Origin: Prado023 sp963706885
GTDB taxonomy: Bacteria > Actinomycetota > Actinomycetes > S36-B12 > CAIYMF01
Reading direction: 5' to 3'
Length of the DNA stretch: 64,000 nt
Assembly: GCA_963706885.1 (NCBI GenBank)
Contig: CAVPNX010000023.1
Coordinates: 1-64,000 of the forward strand
The position numbers were made by a program, and so were the translations under genes. The stretch's first letter is position 1; each line of letters opens with the position of its first letter. Under the pieces are notes generated by a model. That model saw only the letters and a list, made by a program, of their open reading frames with translations, was not told the origin of the DNA and made no database searches. Below are positions 9,190 to 17,695 of the stretch, one piece after another.

Positions 9190-10676
9190 CTACCAGGCGA
9201 ATCGTTCGGAGTGGATCTGGTCGCGGGGGACGCCCGCACGCTCGAGCTCCCGGCACACCCGGTCCTGCAGCGACCTGGGGCCGCAGACGAAGACCGCTCG
9301 GGCTCGCAGGTCGGGGATGTGGGCGGACAGCGCCTCAGCCGTGAACGGGTTGCCCCCGGGGAACGACGTGCGCGGGCCGGTGACCGGGATCATCGGCCCC
9401 ACCTCGGTCCCGGGCCAGCTGGTCGAACTCCTGGGCCAGGGGCAGGTCGGCTGCGCTGTGCGCCCGGGCCAGGACCAGCGGGGCGTGGGCGGGCGTGGTG
9501 TCCTCCAGCAGGGCGCGCATGGGCGCCAGGCCCACCCCCACCCCGATCAGCAGGACGCGCCGACCCTCGGGCCGCATCGATCCCGATGATCCCGTAGGGG
9601 CCCTCGAGCAGGACCCGCGTCCCGGCGGGGACCGCCAGCGTCCGGGTCGAGGCGTCGCCGAGGGCCTTGACCGTGAGGCGCAGCGCGCCCGGGCTGCGGG
9701 GCGGCCGACAGCGAGTACGGGTGCGCCTGCCACCAGAGGTCGCGGGTCAGGACGCGCAGGCAGACGAACTGCCCCGGCCGGGCGCCCAACCGGTCCACCC
9801 CCGGTCCGGTGATGACCAGGGAGCCGATCCCGGGTGCCTCCGGGATGATCCGGGCGATCGACGTGCGCGGACGCAGCGCGGGGCCCACGATCCCGCCGAC
9901 CCGGCTGACCAGGATGATGGCCGTGGTCATCACGTACAGCCCGATCCACCACCAGGCGGCGACGGCGCTGCCGTTCAACGTCGAGCCGCTGAACAGCGCG
10001 TGCGGGAAGGCCAGCGCGACGGCGAGGTAGCCGGCCAGGTGGACCATGTGCCACGTCTCGTAGCTCATCCGGGTGCGGATCCGCCGCCACGAGGTGATGC
10101 TGACGACCGCGAACAGCGCAGCGGCGACCAGGGCGGCCACGAACCAGTCGGTCCCCAGTAGGTCGATGAGCCCGGTCCACAGGCCGGTGATCCCACCGCC
10201 CGCGGCGTACAGCGAGGCCAGGACGTGCACCGCCATCCCGAACGCCGCCGTGATCCCGGTGATCCGGTGCCAGGAGATCATCCGGTCCAGGCCAGCACTT
10301 CGCTCCAGCCACGTCGGCCTCGCGGTGAGGACCAGCCCACCCAGGGCCGCAAGCGCCGCCACGAGTCCCGACAGGCGGCTGATCGCCAGGGCCGTGTCGA
10401 TCCCGCCGGAGGCCAGTGACGTGAGCCCACCGGTCAGGGCCCACAGTCCGATCGTCATGGTGGTGATCGCCGCCGCCCACGGGGACGGGGTCGCTCACTG
10501 GCCGCCGGGCGCGGCCGGGGGGCGGCCCCGGGAGCGTGGACGGCGCCGTAGCGCGACCGGGGCTCGCCGGGACGGGTGGCGCTGATCGCGGGCGGCTGCT
10601 CGGGCGGCCAGCGCGCTGGATCGGCGGGCCGGTCGTCGCCGGGCTCCGGCGGGGCGCTCATCGGTGGGTCAACCAT
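9190..10676 (-). CDS. Ferric reductase-like transmembrane flavoprotein (FAD/NAD(P)H-binding), frameshifted
   Basis: The N-terminal half has about six membrane helices with haem-ligand type histidines (SWHRITGITAAFGMAVHVL, YETWHMVHLAGYLAVALAFPH). The C-terminal half is a ferredoxin-NADP reductase unit: HPYSLSAAP for FAD, a GVGVGLAPMRALLED nucleotide loop and AVFVCGPRSLQDRV near the end, closing with SERFAW. It would take electrons from cytoplasmic NAD(P)H across the membrane. Frame shifts occur near 9710, 9590, 9430 and probably 10470. The membrane part can begin at ATG 10458, but a Pro/Arg-rich stretch in another frame (MVDPPMSAPPEPGDD from ATG 10676) runs directly into it and looks like its cytoplasmic tail, so I give the longer extent. 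It is upstream of the FMN-binding protein and apbE. Confidence 0.7.
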
Positions 10677-10831
10677 CGTCGTCATGCCTCGATGCTTGCA
10701 CCGTCGCACAGGGCTCCGAGCGAAGGCCAGGAGGCCCGTTGAGTGGCCTTCTTTACGTGCCCCGTACAGGCGCGTGAACCCGCCCTGTTGTCCCCACCGT
10801 ACGAATGCAGGTGTCATGCGAGGTTCGCAGG

Positions 10832-12459
10832 TCAGGCCCTGCCAGCCGGCGGCCGCCGACTCGGCCTTGCGCCGCTTGCGGCGTCCCCGGGTGGCGAGCC
10901 GATAGATGCCCCAGATGATCAGGATCAGGACAAGCAACAGGACGCCGATGATGATGAGCAGCCAGCCCAGGAGGTCGATCCGGAACGAGGAGTGCTCCGG
11001 CGTAGCCGCCTGGGCAACTGCTCCCTGGGGCCCCGCCGAGACGTCCACCACGGCCAGGAGTCCGGCATGGTCGGTCGGCAGGCAGACGCCCTTGCCGGTG
11101 ATCGCCTCGGCAAGTCCCTCCTCGGCCAGGATCGCTGAGGACGCCTCGGTCGTGGCGATCTGGGTCGGGTCGTTGCACTCCCACACCTGATCGGTGTCGG
11201 GCCACTGGTTGCCGAACACCTCCGCGCGTACCGGCTTCGCGCCGTTGCTCGTGAACACGTAGTCCAGGCGATCGGTGAAGCCCGCGTCGTTGCCCTGCTC
11301 GAGGGAGACCTCGAGGCGCTCCGGGTTGGGCCCGGCGAGGTCCCCCTCGGCGCCCCACGTGCGGTTCTCCGGGTCCATCGCGTCGGGTCCTGCGTCGGTG
11401 AAGCCGGCGTCGATCATCGTCCAGTAGGCGCTGCACGAGGCGTCGGCGTTGTCCGCGGTCACCGGGTCGGGCTGGGCCGCGCACTGGGTCCCGGCCTCCG
11501 GCTGACCGCCGGGGTTCGATCCGCCCGGCTCCGAGCTGCCGGCGGGTCGGGGGTCGCGCGGGTCGGAGTTGAAGTCGCCGATCACGATGGTCGGGACCGT
11601 GGTCGTGGTGGACAGGTCCGCCACGAGCTGCTTGGCCTGCTCGGCGGAGGGGACCCATGTCGACCCCCTCCCACGAGGACTCGAGGTGCGTCGTCACAAC
11701 ACGCACAGTCGTCCCGGCGATGGCGATGTCGGCCCAGGCGTATCCCCGGTCGACCTCGAACACGACCGGTGCGACGGGGTAGCGCTCCTCGTACTCGCTG
11801 GTGCCGACGGCCAGCACGTCCGTGGCGAGGTCCTCGCGGACCAGCAGGGCGTCGCCGATCACGAAGCCGCAGTCGGCGGTGTCCGTGCCGAACAGCGGCT
11901 GGAAGGTGTCGGGGTCATTGACCGTGGTGAGGAACGGGATCGGCGGGATCCCGTAGCCCGGGTTCTCGGCCTTCTGGCCGTCCTTCTCCGCCACGACGTA
12001 GGGCACCCCGGCCGCGGCGGTGGCCTCGAGGAACTGCTCGGTGAAGTCGAACACCGGCTCCGGCGAGCTCCACGGCTTCGGCCGGCACGACCAGATCGTG
12101 GCCTCCTGGATGCCGATCACGTCGGGCTTGGCGTCCGCTGCCTCAGCGGCCAGCAGCGTCACGCGCTGGTCGAAGTCGGTGGCCGCGACCTGGTCCCACA
12201 TGAACTGCGCGGCGGCGGGCATGTCGGGGAGGAGCTCCAGGGCCACACCCGTGTCCGCGCCCAGGTAGAGGTTGCGGCCCATGATCCGGATGGTGCCCTC
12301 GGGATCGTCGGCGGTGACCACCCCACGCGCCGGGGCCGGGGCCGCCGCTTGGGCCGCGGCGGTGGTCGGGGCGGCGGACGCCGCGGGGGCCAGCGTGAGG
12401 CCGGTCAGGAGTGCGGCGGTGGTGACGATCCCCATTCGATGTGCCCACGTGAGTGCCAT
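10832..12459 (-). CDS. Secreted endonuclease/exonuclease/phosphatase-family protein with C-terminal membrane anchor, frameshifted
   Basis: Signal peptide MALTWAHRMGIVTTAALL ending near ASAAP. The catalytic fold of the EEP (DNase I/phosphodiesterase) superfamily is shown by RIMGRNLYLGAD, DVIGIQEATIW (metal-binding Glu), TTHLES, TIVIGDFNSDPRD (GDFN) and LPTDHAGLLAVV (the DH pair at the end). After the domain comes a Ser/Glu linker, a hydrophobic helix (LLGWLLIIIGVLLLVLILII) and a basic tail (RGRRKRRK), so it is held in the membrane facing out. Substrate could be nucleic acid or a phosphoester. One frame shift near 11640. The frame stays open past the basic tail; I end it at the alternative-frame TGA at 10832-10834, so the exact C-terminus is uncertain. 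Confidence 0.7.
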
Positions 12460-12480
12460 GCCTCGGACGGTATCCGAGGC
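12460..12480 (-). promoter_or_regulatory. Palindrome and possible -10 box abutting the start codon of the EEP gene
   Basis: Perfect 8-bp arms GCCTCGGA and TCCGAGGC with a 5-bp centre end immediately before the ATG. The minus strand holds TACCGT seven bases before the ATG, the usual place of a -10 element for leaderless actinobacterial transcripts. If so, the palindrome overlaps the promoter and could be an operator. No good -35 is visible. Confidence 0.35.
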
Positions 12481-12685
12481 GGCGCCCGGGTCGCGCCATG
12501 ACGCGGGTGGCGGGTGTGGCAGCCCTTCGCCCCGGTGATCCATGGTGGTTCCGGACCCTAGAAGCCACCGAACGTGCACGGATCCTGGGCGCGAGGGGAG
12601 TCGCGGCCCCGGCGTGCGGTTCGGGGCCTTCCCCTGTGCCGGTCATCCCCGTAGGGTGCGGGCATTCGACAACGGGAGGTCGTCG

Positions 12686-13528
12686 ATGCGCGCACGTCGG
12701 TTCTGGGCAGCACTGGGTTCGGTGGCACTGGTGGCGGGGGTCGCCGCACCATCGAGTGCGGCGCCGTCGCCGTCCCCGTTGCCGGTCCCCACCTCCATGG
12801 CGGCGCTCGGCGACTCCATCACGATCGCCTACGACATCAAGTCCCTGCTCAGGGCCGACCCCACCTACTCGTGGAGCACGGGCACCCAGTCGGCCGTGCA
12901 GTCGCTGTACACCCGGCTCGAGGGGCGCGACAGCACCCCAAGCCTCGCGCGGGTCAACCACGCGGTGTCCGGGGCGAAGATCGGCGACCTGGCAACACAG
13001 GCCGGGAAGGTCGCTGGAGGCACCGACCTGGTGACGGTGCTCATGGGCGCCAACGATGCATGCACCTCGACCGAGTCCGGAATGACGATCCGTCGCGGAC
13101 TTCAGTGCCCGAGCAGATGCGGCCTTGGCGTCCTGTCCTCCAAGAGGCGTCGACCAGATCGTGGTTGCCTCGATCCCAGACATCTACAAGCTGTGGGAGG
13201 TTGGTTCGAAGTCCTCATCGGCACGGTTCGTGTGGGGGCTCTACAAGATCTGCCAGTCCATGCTGAAGAGCCCCACATCGTCGCTCCAGGCCGACGTCGA
13301 ACGGCGGGACACGGGTCCGTGCTCGCGTCGTCGCATTCAACGCCGAGCTCGCCGAGGCGCTGCGAGTCCAAGCCACGGTCCCGTGCAAGTTCGACGACAA
13401 CGCCGTCTACAAGCACGTCCTTCTCCCTCACCGACATCTCGAAGGTGGACTACTTCCATCCCTCCGTGTCGGGTCAGGCCAAGCTGGCATCGGTGACCTA
13501 CTCGGCCTTCGGGTTCCCCACGGGCTGA
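12686..13528 (+). CDS. Secreted SGNH/GDSL-family hydrolase, frameshifted
   Basis: Signal peptide MRARRFWAALGSVALVAGVA with cleavage near SSAAP. Block I is MAALGDSITIAYD (catalytic Ser in GDS), the Gly block falls in VNHAVSGAKI, block III is LMGANDAC (Asn oxyanion residue) and block V is VDYFHPSVSGQAKLA (Asp and His of the triad). It is an esterase/lipase-type enzyme acting outside the cell; the natural ester is unknown. Three frame shifts (near 13095, 13315 and 13425) break the middle and end. About 280 residues when repaired. ATG 12686 has GGGAGG eight bases upstream. Transcribed alone, divergent from the EEP gene. Confidence 0.75.
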   Translation: MRARRFWAALGSVALVAGVAAPSSAAPSPSPLPVPTSMAALGDSITIAYDIKSLLRADPTYSWSTGTQSAVQSLYTRLEGRDSTPSLARVNHAVSGAKIGDLATQAGKVAGGTDLVTVLMGANDACTSTESGMTIRRGLQCPSRCGLGVLSSKRRRPDRGCLDPRHLQAVGGWFEVLIGTVRVGALQDLPVHAEEPHIVAPGRRRTAGHGSVLASSHSTPSSPRRCESKPRSRASSTTTPSTSTSFSLTDISKVDYFHPSVSGQAKLASVTYSAFGFPTG

Positions 13529-13544
13529 GCGGGCCACCCACCCC

Positions 13545-14579
13545 TCAGGGGAGCGCCCGCTCTGACCCGCGCAGGATCACCCGTGTGGGCAGCACGACCT
13601 GTTCGGCCATACCCATCGGGTCGACCATCCGGCGCAGGATGATCTCCGCGGCCACCTCGCCCATCCGCTCCGGCTGGTGGGCGACCACGCTCACGCCGAG
13701 GAACCCGGCGAGCTCGAAGTCGTCGAAGCCGAGCAGCCCGATGTGCGCTGCGCGCTGCCGGATCCCCTGAAGGGCGCCGATGGTGGCGCGGTTGTTCCCG
13801 GCGAACACGGCCGTCGGGGGTGCGTCGGAGTCCAGGAGCGCCGATACGGTGGCCGCGGCGGAGGCGATGTCCGGGGAGTCGGTGCGCACGAGCACCGGGT
13901 CGACCGCCAACCCCCGCGCCTCGAGCGCATCGCGGTACCCGAGCATCCGCTCATGATGGGTGTAGAGGGAGTCAGCGCTGCCGACGAAAGCCACTCGGGT
14001 GTGACCCGCGTCCAGGAGTGCGAGTACCCCGGCCCGGGCGCCGGCACGGTTGTCCAGGACGACGCTGTCACTGGTCGCGTTCGACAGGGGCCGGTCGACC
14101 GCCACGACCGGTGTGCCGTACTGGCGCTCACCCTCCAGGTAGCTGTGGTCGGCAGCAATGGGAACGAGCAGCAGTCCGCGGATGCGCCGCTCCAGCATGG
14201 CCGAGACCACGGCCGGCTCCAGCCGCGACTCGTCGTCGGACGCGGCGATCATCAGCGTCATGCCCTCCCGGGCAAGGACTCGCTCCACTCCTGCGGCCGC
14301 CAGGGCGTAGAAGGGGTTGGTGAGGTCGCCGATCACGAAGCCCACCGTGCTGCTGCCGCGACCGGTGCGCAGCTCCCGGGCCAGGACGTTCGGGCGGAAC
14401 CGCAGGGTCGCCGCGGCCCGTTCCACCCGGGCGCGGGTCTCGGGGTCGACGTTGGCCCCGCCGGACAGTGCGCGGGACACCGTCTTGGTGCTCACCTCGG
14501 CCAGCCTCGCGACGTCGGCCAGCGTGGCGCGGCCGGCGGGCGGCAGCGACGCTCCCCCCCGCGTGTCCATCGATGTCAC
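13545..14579 (-). CDS. LacI-family transcriptional regulator
   Basis: 344 residues. HTH at about residues 18-40 (TLADVARLAEVSTKTVSRAL), hinge LRFRPNVLARELRTG, then a periplasmic-binding-like effector domain (VGFVIGDLTNPFYALAAAGV; GLLGFDDFELAGFLGVSVVA; HQPERMGEVAAEII). Divergent from sugar ABC transporter 1, so it most likely represses that operon and responds to a monosaccharide; this is inference from position. A candidate operator overlapping the -35 of the transporter promoter is at 14668-14685. The frame is intact. Confidence 0.85.
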   Translation of the reverse strand: MTSMDTRGGASLPPAGRATLADVARLAEVSTKTVSRALSGGANVDPETRARVERAAATLRFRPNVLARELRTGRGSSTVGFVIGDLTNPFYALAAAGVERVLAREGMTLMIAASDDESRLEPAVVSAMLERRIRGLLLVPIAADHSYLEGERQYGTPVVAVDRPLSNATSDSVVLDNRAGARAGVLALLDAGHTRVAFVGSADSLYTHHERMLGYRDALEARGLAVDPVLVRTDSPDIASAAATVSALLDSDAPPTAVFAGNNRATIGALQGIRQRAAHIGLLGFDDFELAGFLGVSVVAHQPERMGEVAAEIILRRMVDPMGMAEQVVLPTRVILRGSERALP

Positions 14580-14646
14580 GAGAGGACTGTAGCGCGCCGC
14601 GGGGCCGGAGAGCGATTGCTGCGGCGGCCCGGCGCCACCAGCTTCA

Positions 14647-14685
14647 TCGTTACCGACTCGTTATCTACCACGCTTGACAACGTGG
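14647..14685 (+). promoter_or_regulatory. Promoter region of sugar transporter 1: direct repeat TCGTTACC-N3-TCGTTATC, -35 and candidate LacI operator
   Basis: TCGTTACC (14647-14654) and TCGTTATC (14658-14665) are direct repeats spaced by one helical turn. Eight bases later comes TTGACA (14674-14679), a consensus -35. An imperfect palindrome CCACGCTTGACAACGTGG (14668-14685) covers the -35 and could bind the divergent LacI protein. The same repeat pair occurs before araB (38385-38403). The -10 is not obvious. The remainder of 14580-14774 shows nothing else I can support. Confidence 0.45.
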
Positions 14686-14774
14686 GACATGGCCGCTTGG
14701 CTACGGAGTTGTGACATTCCTGCGACATGCCCGGCGTGGCGCTTTGACCCACGCCCCAGTAGTCGTGACGATCC

Positions 14775-16340
14775 GTGATCATGGTGGTGCATGCAGTGAG
14801 TGAGGCGTCCCTCCTGGAGATGCGCAGCATCACCAAGGAGTTCCCCGGTGTGAAGGCCCTGTCGGATGTCTCGCTGACGGTGGGGCGCCCGGAGATCCAT
14901 TCGATCTGCGGCGAGAACGGCGCCGGCAAGTCGACCCTGATGAAGGTGCTGTCCGGGGTGTACCCGTACGGCTCCTACGACGGCGACATCTACTACAAGG
15001 GCCAGCTCTGCAAGTTCCGCAACATCGGCGAGTCCGAGGCCGTCGGCATCGTCATCATCCACCAGGAGCTCGCGCTGATCCCCGAGCTGTCGATCATGGA
15101 GAACATGTTCCTGGGCAATGAGCCGCGCCGGCTCGCCGGGACGGCCATCGACTGGACGACGGCACGCCGGCGCTGCATCGAGCTCATGGAGCGGGTCGGC
15201 CTCGACGAGCGCCCCGACACCCAGATCAAGAACATCGGCGTCGGCAAGCAGCAGCTCGTCGAGATCGCCAAGGCCCTGAGCAAGGACGTCGAGCTGCTGA
15301 TCCTCGACGAGCCAACCGCGGCGCTCAACGACAAGGACTCCCAGCACCTGCTCGGCCTGATGCAGGGCCTGAAGGACTCCGGCGTGAGCTGCATCATGAT
15401 CTCGCACAAGCTCAACGAGATCGAGCAGATCTCGGACAAGATCACGATCATCCGCGACGGCAGGACCATCGAGACCCTCGACGCCGAGGGGGCGAACGAG
15501 GACCGGATCATCAAGGGCATGGTCGGCCGTGAGATGAACAGCCGTTACCCGACCCGGGAGAAGCACGTCGGAGACGTGTTCTTCGAGGTCCGTGACATCT
15601 GGGTCAAGCACCCGATCGCCGACGACCGCTACGTCTGCAAGGGCTCGAGCCTGAAGGTGCGCCACGGTGAGGTGGTGGGGATCGCCGGGCTGATGGGCGC
15701 CGGGCGGACTGAGCTGGCGATGAGCATCTTCGGCCGCAGCTACGGCATCTGGGAGTCCGGCACGATCATCAAGGACGGCCAGGAGATCGAGCTGCGCAGT
15801 GTCGGGGAGGCGATCAAGCACGGCGTGGCCTACGTCAGCGAGGACCGCAAGACCCTGGGCCTGAACCTCCTCGACGACATCAAGACCGCCACCGTCCAGG
15901 CCAAGTGGAGCAAGGTGAGCACCAGCGGCGTGATCGACAAGCACAAGGTGTTCGTCGCCGCCGAGGACTACCGCAAGCGCCTGCGCACGAAGACCCCGTC
16001 GGTCAACGAGGGCGTGGACAAGCTCTCGGGCGGCAACCAGCAGAAGGTCGTGCTGAGCAAGTGGATGTTCACCGACTCCGACCTGCTGATCCTCGACGAG
16101 CCCACCCGTGGGATCGACGTCGGCGCCAAGTACGAGATCTACGAGGTGATCTTCGAGCTGGCCCGGCAGGGCAAGGGGGTCATCGTCATCTCCTCCGAGC
16201 TGCCTGAGGTCATCGGCATCTCCGACCGCATCTACACGGTGTTCGAGGGTCAGGTCACGGCCGACGTCCCCGTCGAGGAAGCAACCCAGGAATCGCTGAT
16301 GAAGTCCATGACATCCGCACGAGTGAGGACCACCGCATGA
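14775..16340 (+). CDS. mmsA: Multiple-monosaccharide ABC transporter ATP-binding protein (transporter 1)
   Basis: 521 residues, two fused ABC domains as in the AraG/XylG/GguA type. Domain 1: Walker A GENGAGKST, Walker B LLILDEPTAALND, an H-loop in MISHKLNE; domain 2 has the usual degenerate Walker A (GLMGAGRTEL), signature LSGGNQQKVVLSKW and LLILDEPTRGIDVGAKYEIY. It energises import of sugars such as xylose, arabinose, galactose or glucose with the permease and binding protein that follow. The GTG at 14775 opens the frame, but ATG 14781 or GTG 14796 are also possible; no strong ribosome-binding site decides. The stop overlaps the permease start (ATGA at 16337-16340). Confidence 0.9.
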   Translation: MIMVVHAVSEASLLEMRSITKEFPGVKALSDVSLTVGRPEIHSICGENGAGKSTLMKVLSGVYPYGSYDGDIYYKGQLCKFRNIGESEAVGIVIIHQELALIPELSIMENMFLGNEPRRLAGTAIDWTTARRRCIELMERVGLDERPDTQIKNIGVGKQQLVEIAKALSKDVELLILDEPTAALNDKDSQHLLGLMQGLKDSGVSCIMISHKLNEIEQISDKITIIRDGRTIETLDAEGANEDRIIKGMVGREMNSRYPTREKHVGDVFFEVRDIWVKHPIADDRYVCKGSSLKVRHGEVVGIAGLMGAGRTELAMSIFGRSYGIWESGTIIKDGQEIELRSVGEAIKHGVAYVSEDRKTLGLNLLDDIKTATVQAKWSKVSTSGVIDKHKVFVAAEDYRKRLRTKTPSVNEGVDKLSGGNQQKVVLSKWMFTDSDLLILDEPTRGIDVGAKYEIYEVIFELARQGKGVIVISSELPEVIGISDRIYTVFEGQVTADVPVEEATQESLMKSMTSARVRTTA

Positions 16341-17629
16341 GCAAGATGAAGGAGTTCCGTCAGGGCGTCTTCGGCAACGCCGACGTGCGCCAGTACGGCA
16401 TGGTCTTCAGCCTGGTCGCGATCATCGGGCTGTTCTTCGTCACCACCGATGGTGTGGTGCTCAGCTCGGTGAACCTGATCAACATCATCTCCCAGTACTC
16501 CTACATCCTGGTCCTGGCCATCGGCATGGTGATGGTGATCATCGCCGGGCACATCGACCTCTCGGTGGGCTCAGTGGCGGCCTTCGTCGGGATCGTCGTG
16601 GCCAAGTCGATGGCCGATTGGGGATTCGGCTGGCCCCTGGGGATCGTGGTGGGCCTGGTGGCCGGCATCCTCGTGGGTGTCTGGCAGGGATTCTGGGTGT
16701 CCCGGGTGATGGTCCCCGCGTTCATCGTGACCCTGGCCGGCATGCTCATCTTCCGCGGCCTCAACCAGGTGATCGGCCAATCGAACACCGTGCCCGTGCC
16801 CGAGGGCTTCAAGGTGATCGGCCGTGGCTACCTCCCGCAGATCGGCCCCAATCTGATCCTGGCCGATGGCACGCGGGTCGTGAACAACCCGACGTTGTTC
16901 CTGGGCCTGGTGGCCGTGCTGGTCCTGGCGGTGTTCGAGTTCCGCAAGCGTGCGAAGGCCAAGTCCGTCGGTGACGATGTGGCCCCCCTGTGGACCGCCA
17001 TCGTGAAGCTGCTCCTGCTCGGCCTGGTCATCATGTTCTTCGCGTTCAAGTTCGCCACGGGCAACGAGGGCACCGGGTTCCCGGTCTCCGGCCTGATCCT
17101 GCTGGCCCTGGTCTTCATCTACTCGTTCATCATGGGCAACACGACCTTCGGCCGGCACATCTACGCGGTGGGCGGCAACAAGCGCGCCGCGGCTCTGTCC
17201 GGCGTGAACGTCCCCCGGGTCAACTTCTTCGTGATGGCCAACATGTCGATGCTCGCTGCACTGGCCGGCATGATGTACATCGCCCGCGCCGGCGCGTCCG
17301 GCCCGCAGGATGGCGTCGGCTGGGAGCTCGACGCCATCGCCGCCGTGTTCATCGGAGGTGCGGCGGTCACCGGGGGTGTCGGCACGGTCGTCGGCTCCAT
17401 GATCGGTGGCCTGGTCATGGCGTTCCTCAACAACGGGCTGTCGCTCATGGGTGTCGAGCAGTCCTGGGTCTCGGTCATCAAGGGCCTGGTCCTCCTGGCC
17501 GCCGTGGCCTTCGACCTGCTGAGCAAGCAGCAGGACCGTCCGCCGTTGTTCCCGAGCCTGAGCCGCAGGAGGCACAAGAAGGCGGAGCACACCGACGCCG
17601 AGCCGGCCTCCGTCCCCGCCGCGAACTAG
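16337..17629 (+). CDS. mmsB: Multiple-monosaccharide ABC transporter permease (transporter 1)
   Basis: 430-residue GguB/XylH-type permease with about ten or more membrane helices. Typical motifs: AIGMVMVIIAGHIDLSVGS (the conserved GHIDLSVG segment), FIVTLAGMLIFRGL, FGRHIYAVGGN and AVFIGGAAVTGGVGTVVGS. A cytoplasmic loop with FEFRKRAKAKSVGDD marks the insert found in this subgroup. It overlaps mmsA by 4 bp, so the two subunits are translationally coupled. The highly charged tail (RRRHKKAEH) lies in the cytoplasm. Confidence 0.9.
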   Translation: MSKMKEFRQGVFGNADVRQYGMVFSLVAIIGLFFVTTDGVVLSSVNLINIISQYSYILVLAIGMVMVIIAGHIDLSVGSVAAFVGIVVAKSMADWGFGWPLGIVVGLVAGILVGVWQGFWVSRVMVPAFIVTLAGMLIFRGLNQVIGQSNTVPVPEGFKVIGRGYLPQIGPNLILADGTRVVNNPTLFLGLVAVLVLAVFEFRKRAKAKSVGDDVAPLWTAIVKLLLLGLVIMFFAFKFATGNEGTGFPVSGLILLALVFIYSFIMGNTTFGRHIYAVGGNKRAAALSGVNVPRVNFFVMANMSMLAALAGMMYIARAGASGPQDGVGWELDAIAAVFIGGAAVTGGVGTVVGSMIGGLVMAFLNNGLSLMGVEQSWVSVIKGLVLLAAVAFDLLSKQQDRPPLFPSLSRRRHKKAEHTDAEPASVPAAN

Positions 17630-17695
17630 GCGGCCCCATCGCGCGGTTGCCGCGCCCCACAGATCTCCACCCCAACCACGAAGGAGCAATTGGAT

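Noticed and set aside
10455..11624. A real fusion of the EEP protein with the Pro-rich tail of the ferric reductase
   Set aside because: The frame passes through a membrane anchor and basic tail that normally end the protein, and the region is frame-shifted elsewhere; a lost stop by indel is simpler.
13545..14579. Assignment of the first LacI regulator as a xylose or ribose repressor
   Set aside because: The sequence has no residue pattern that fixes the effector; only its position beside a broad-range sugar transporter is known.
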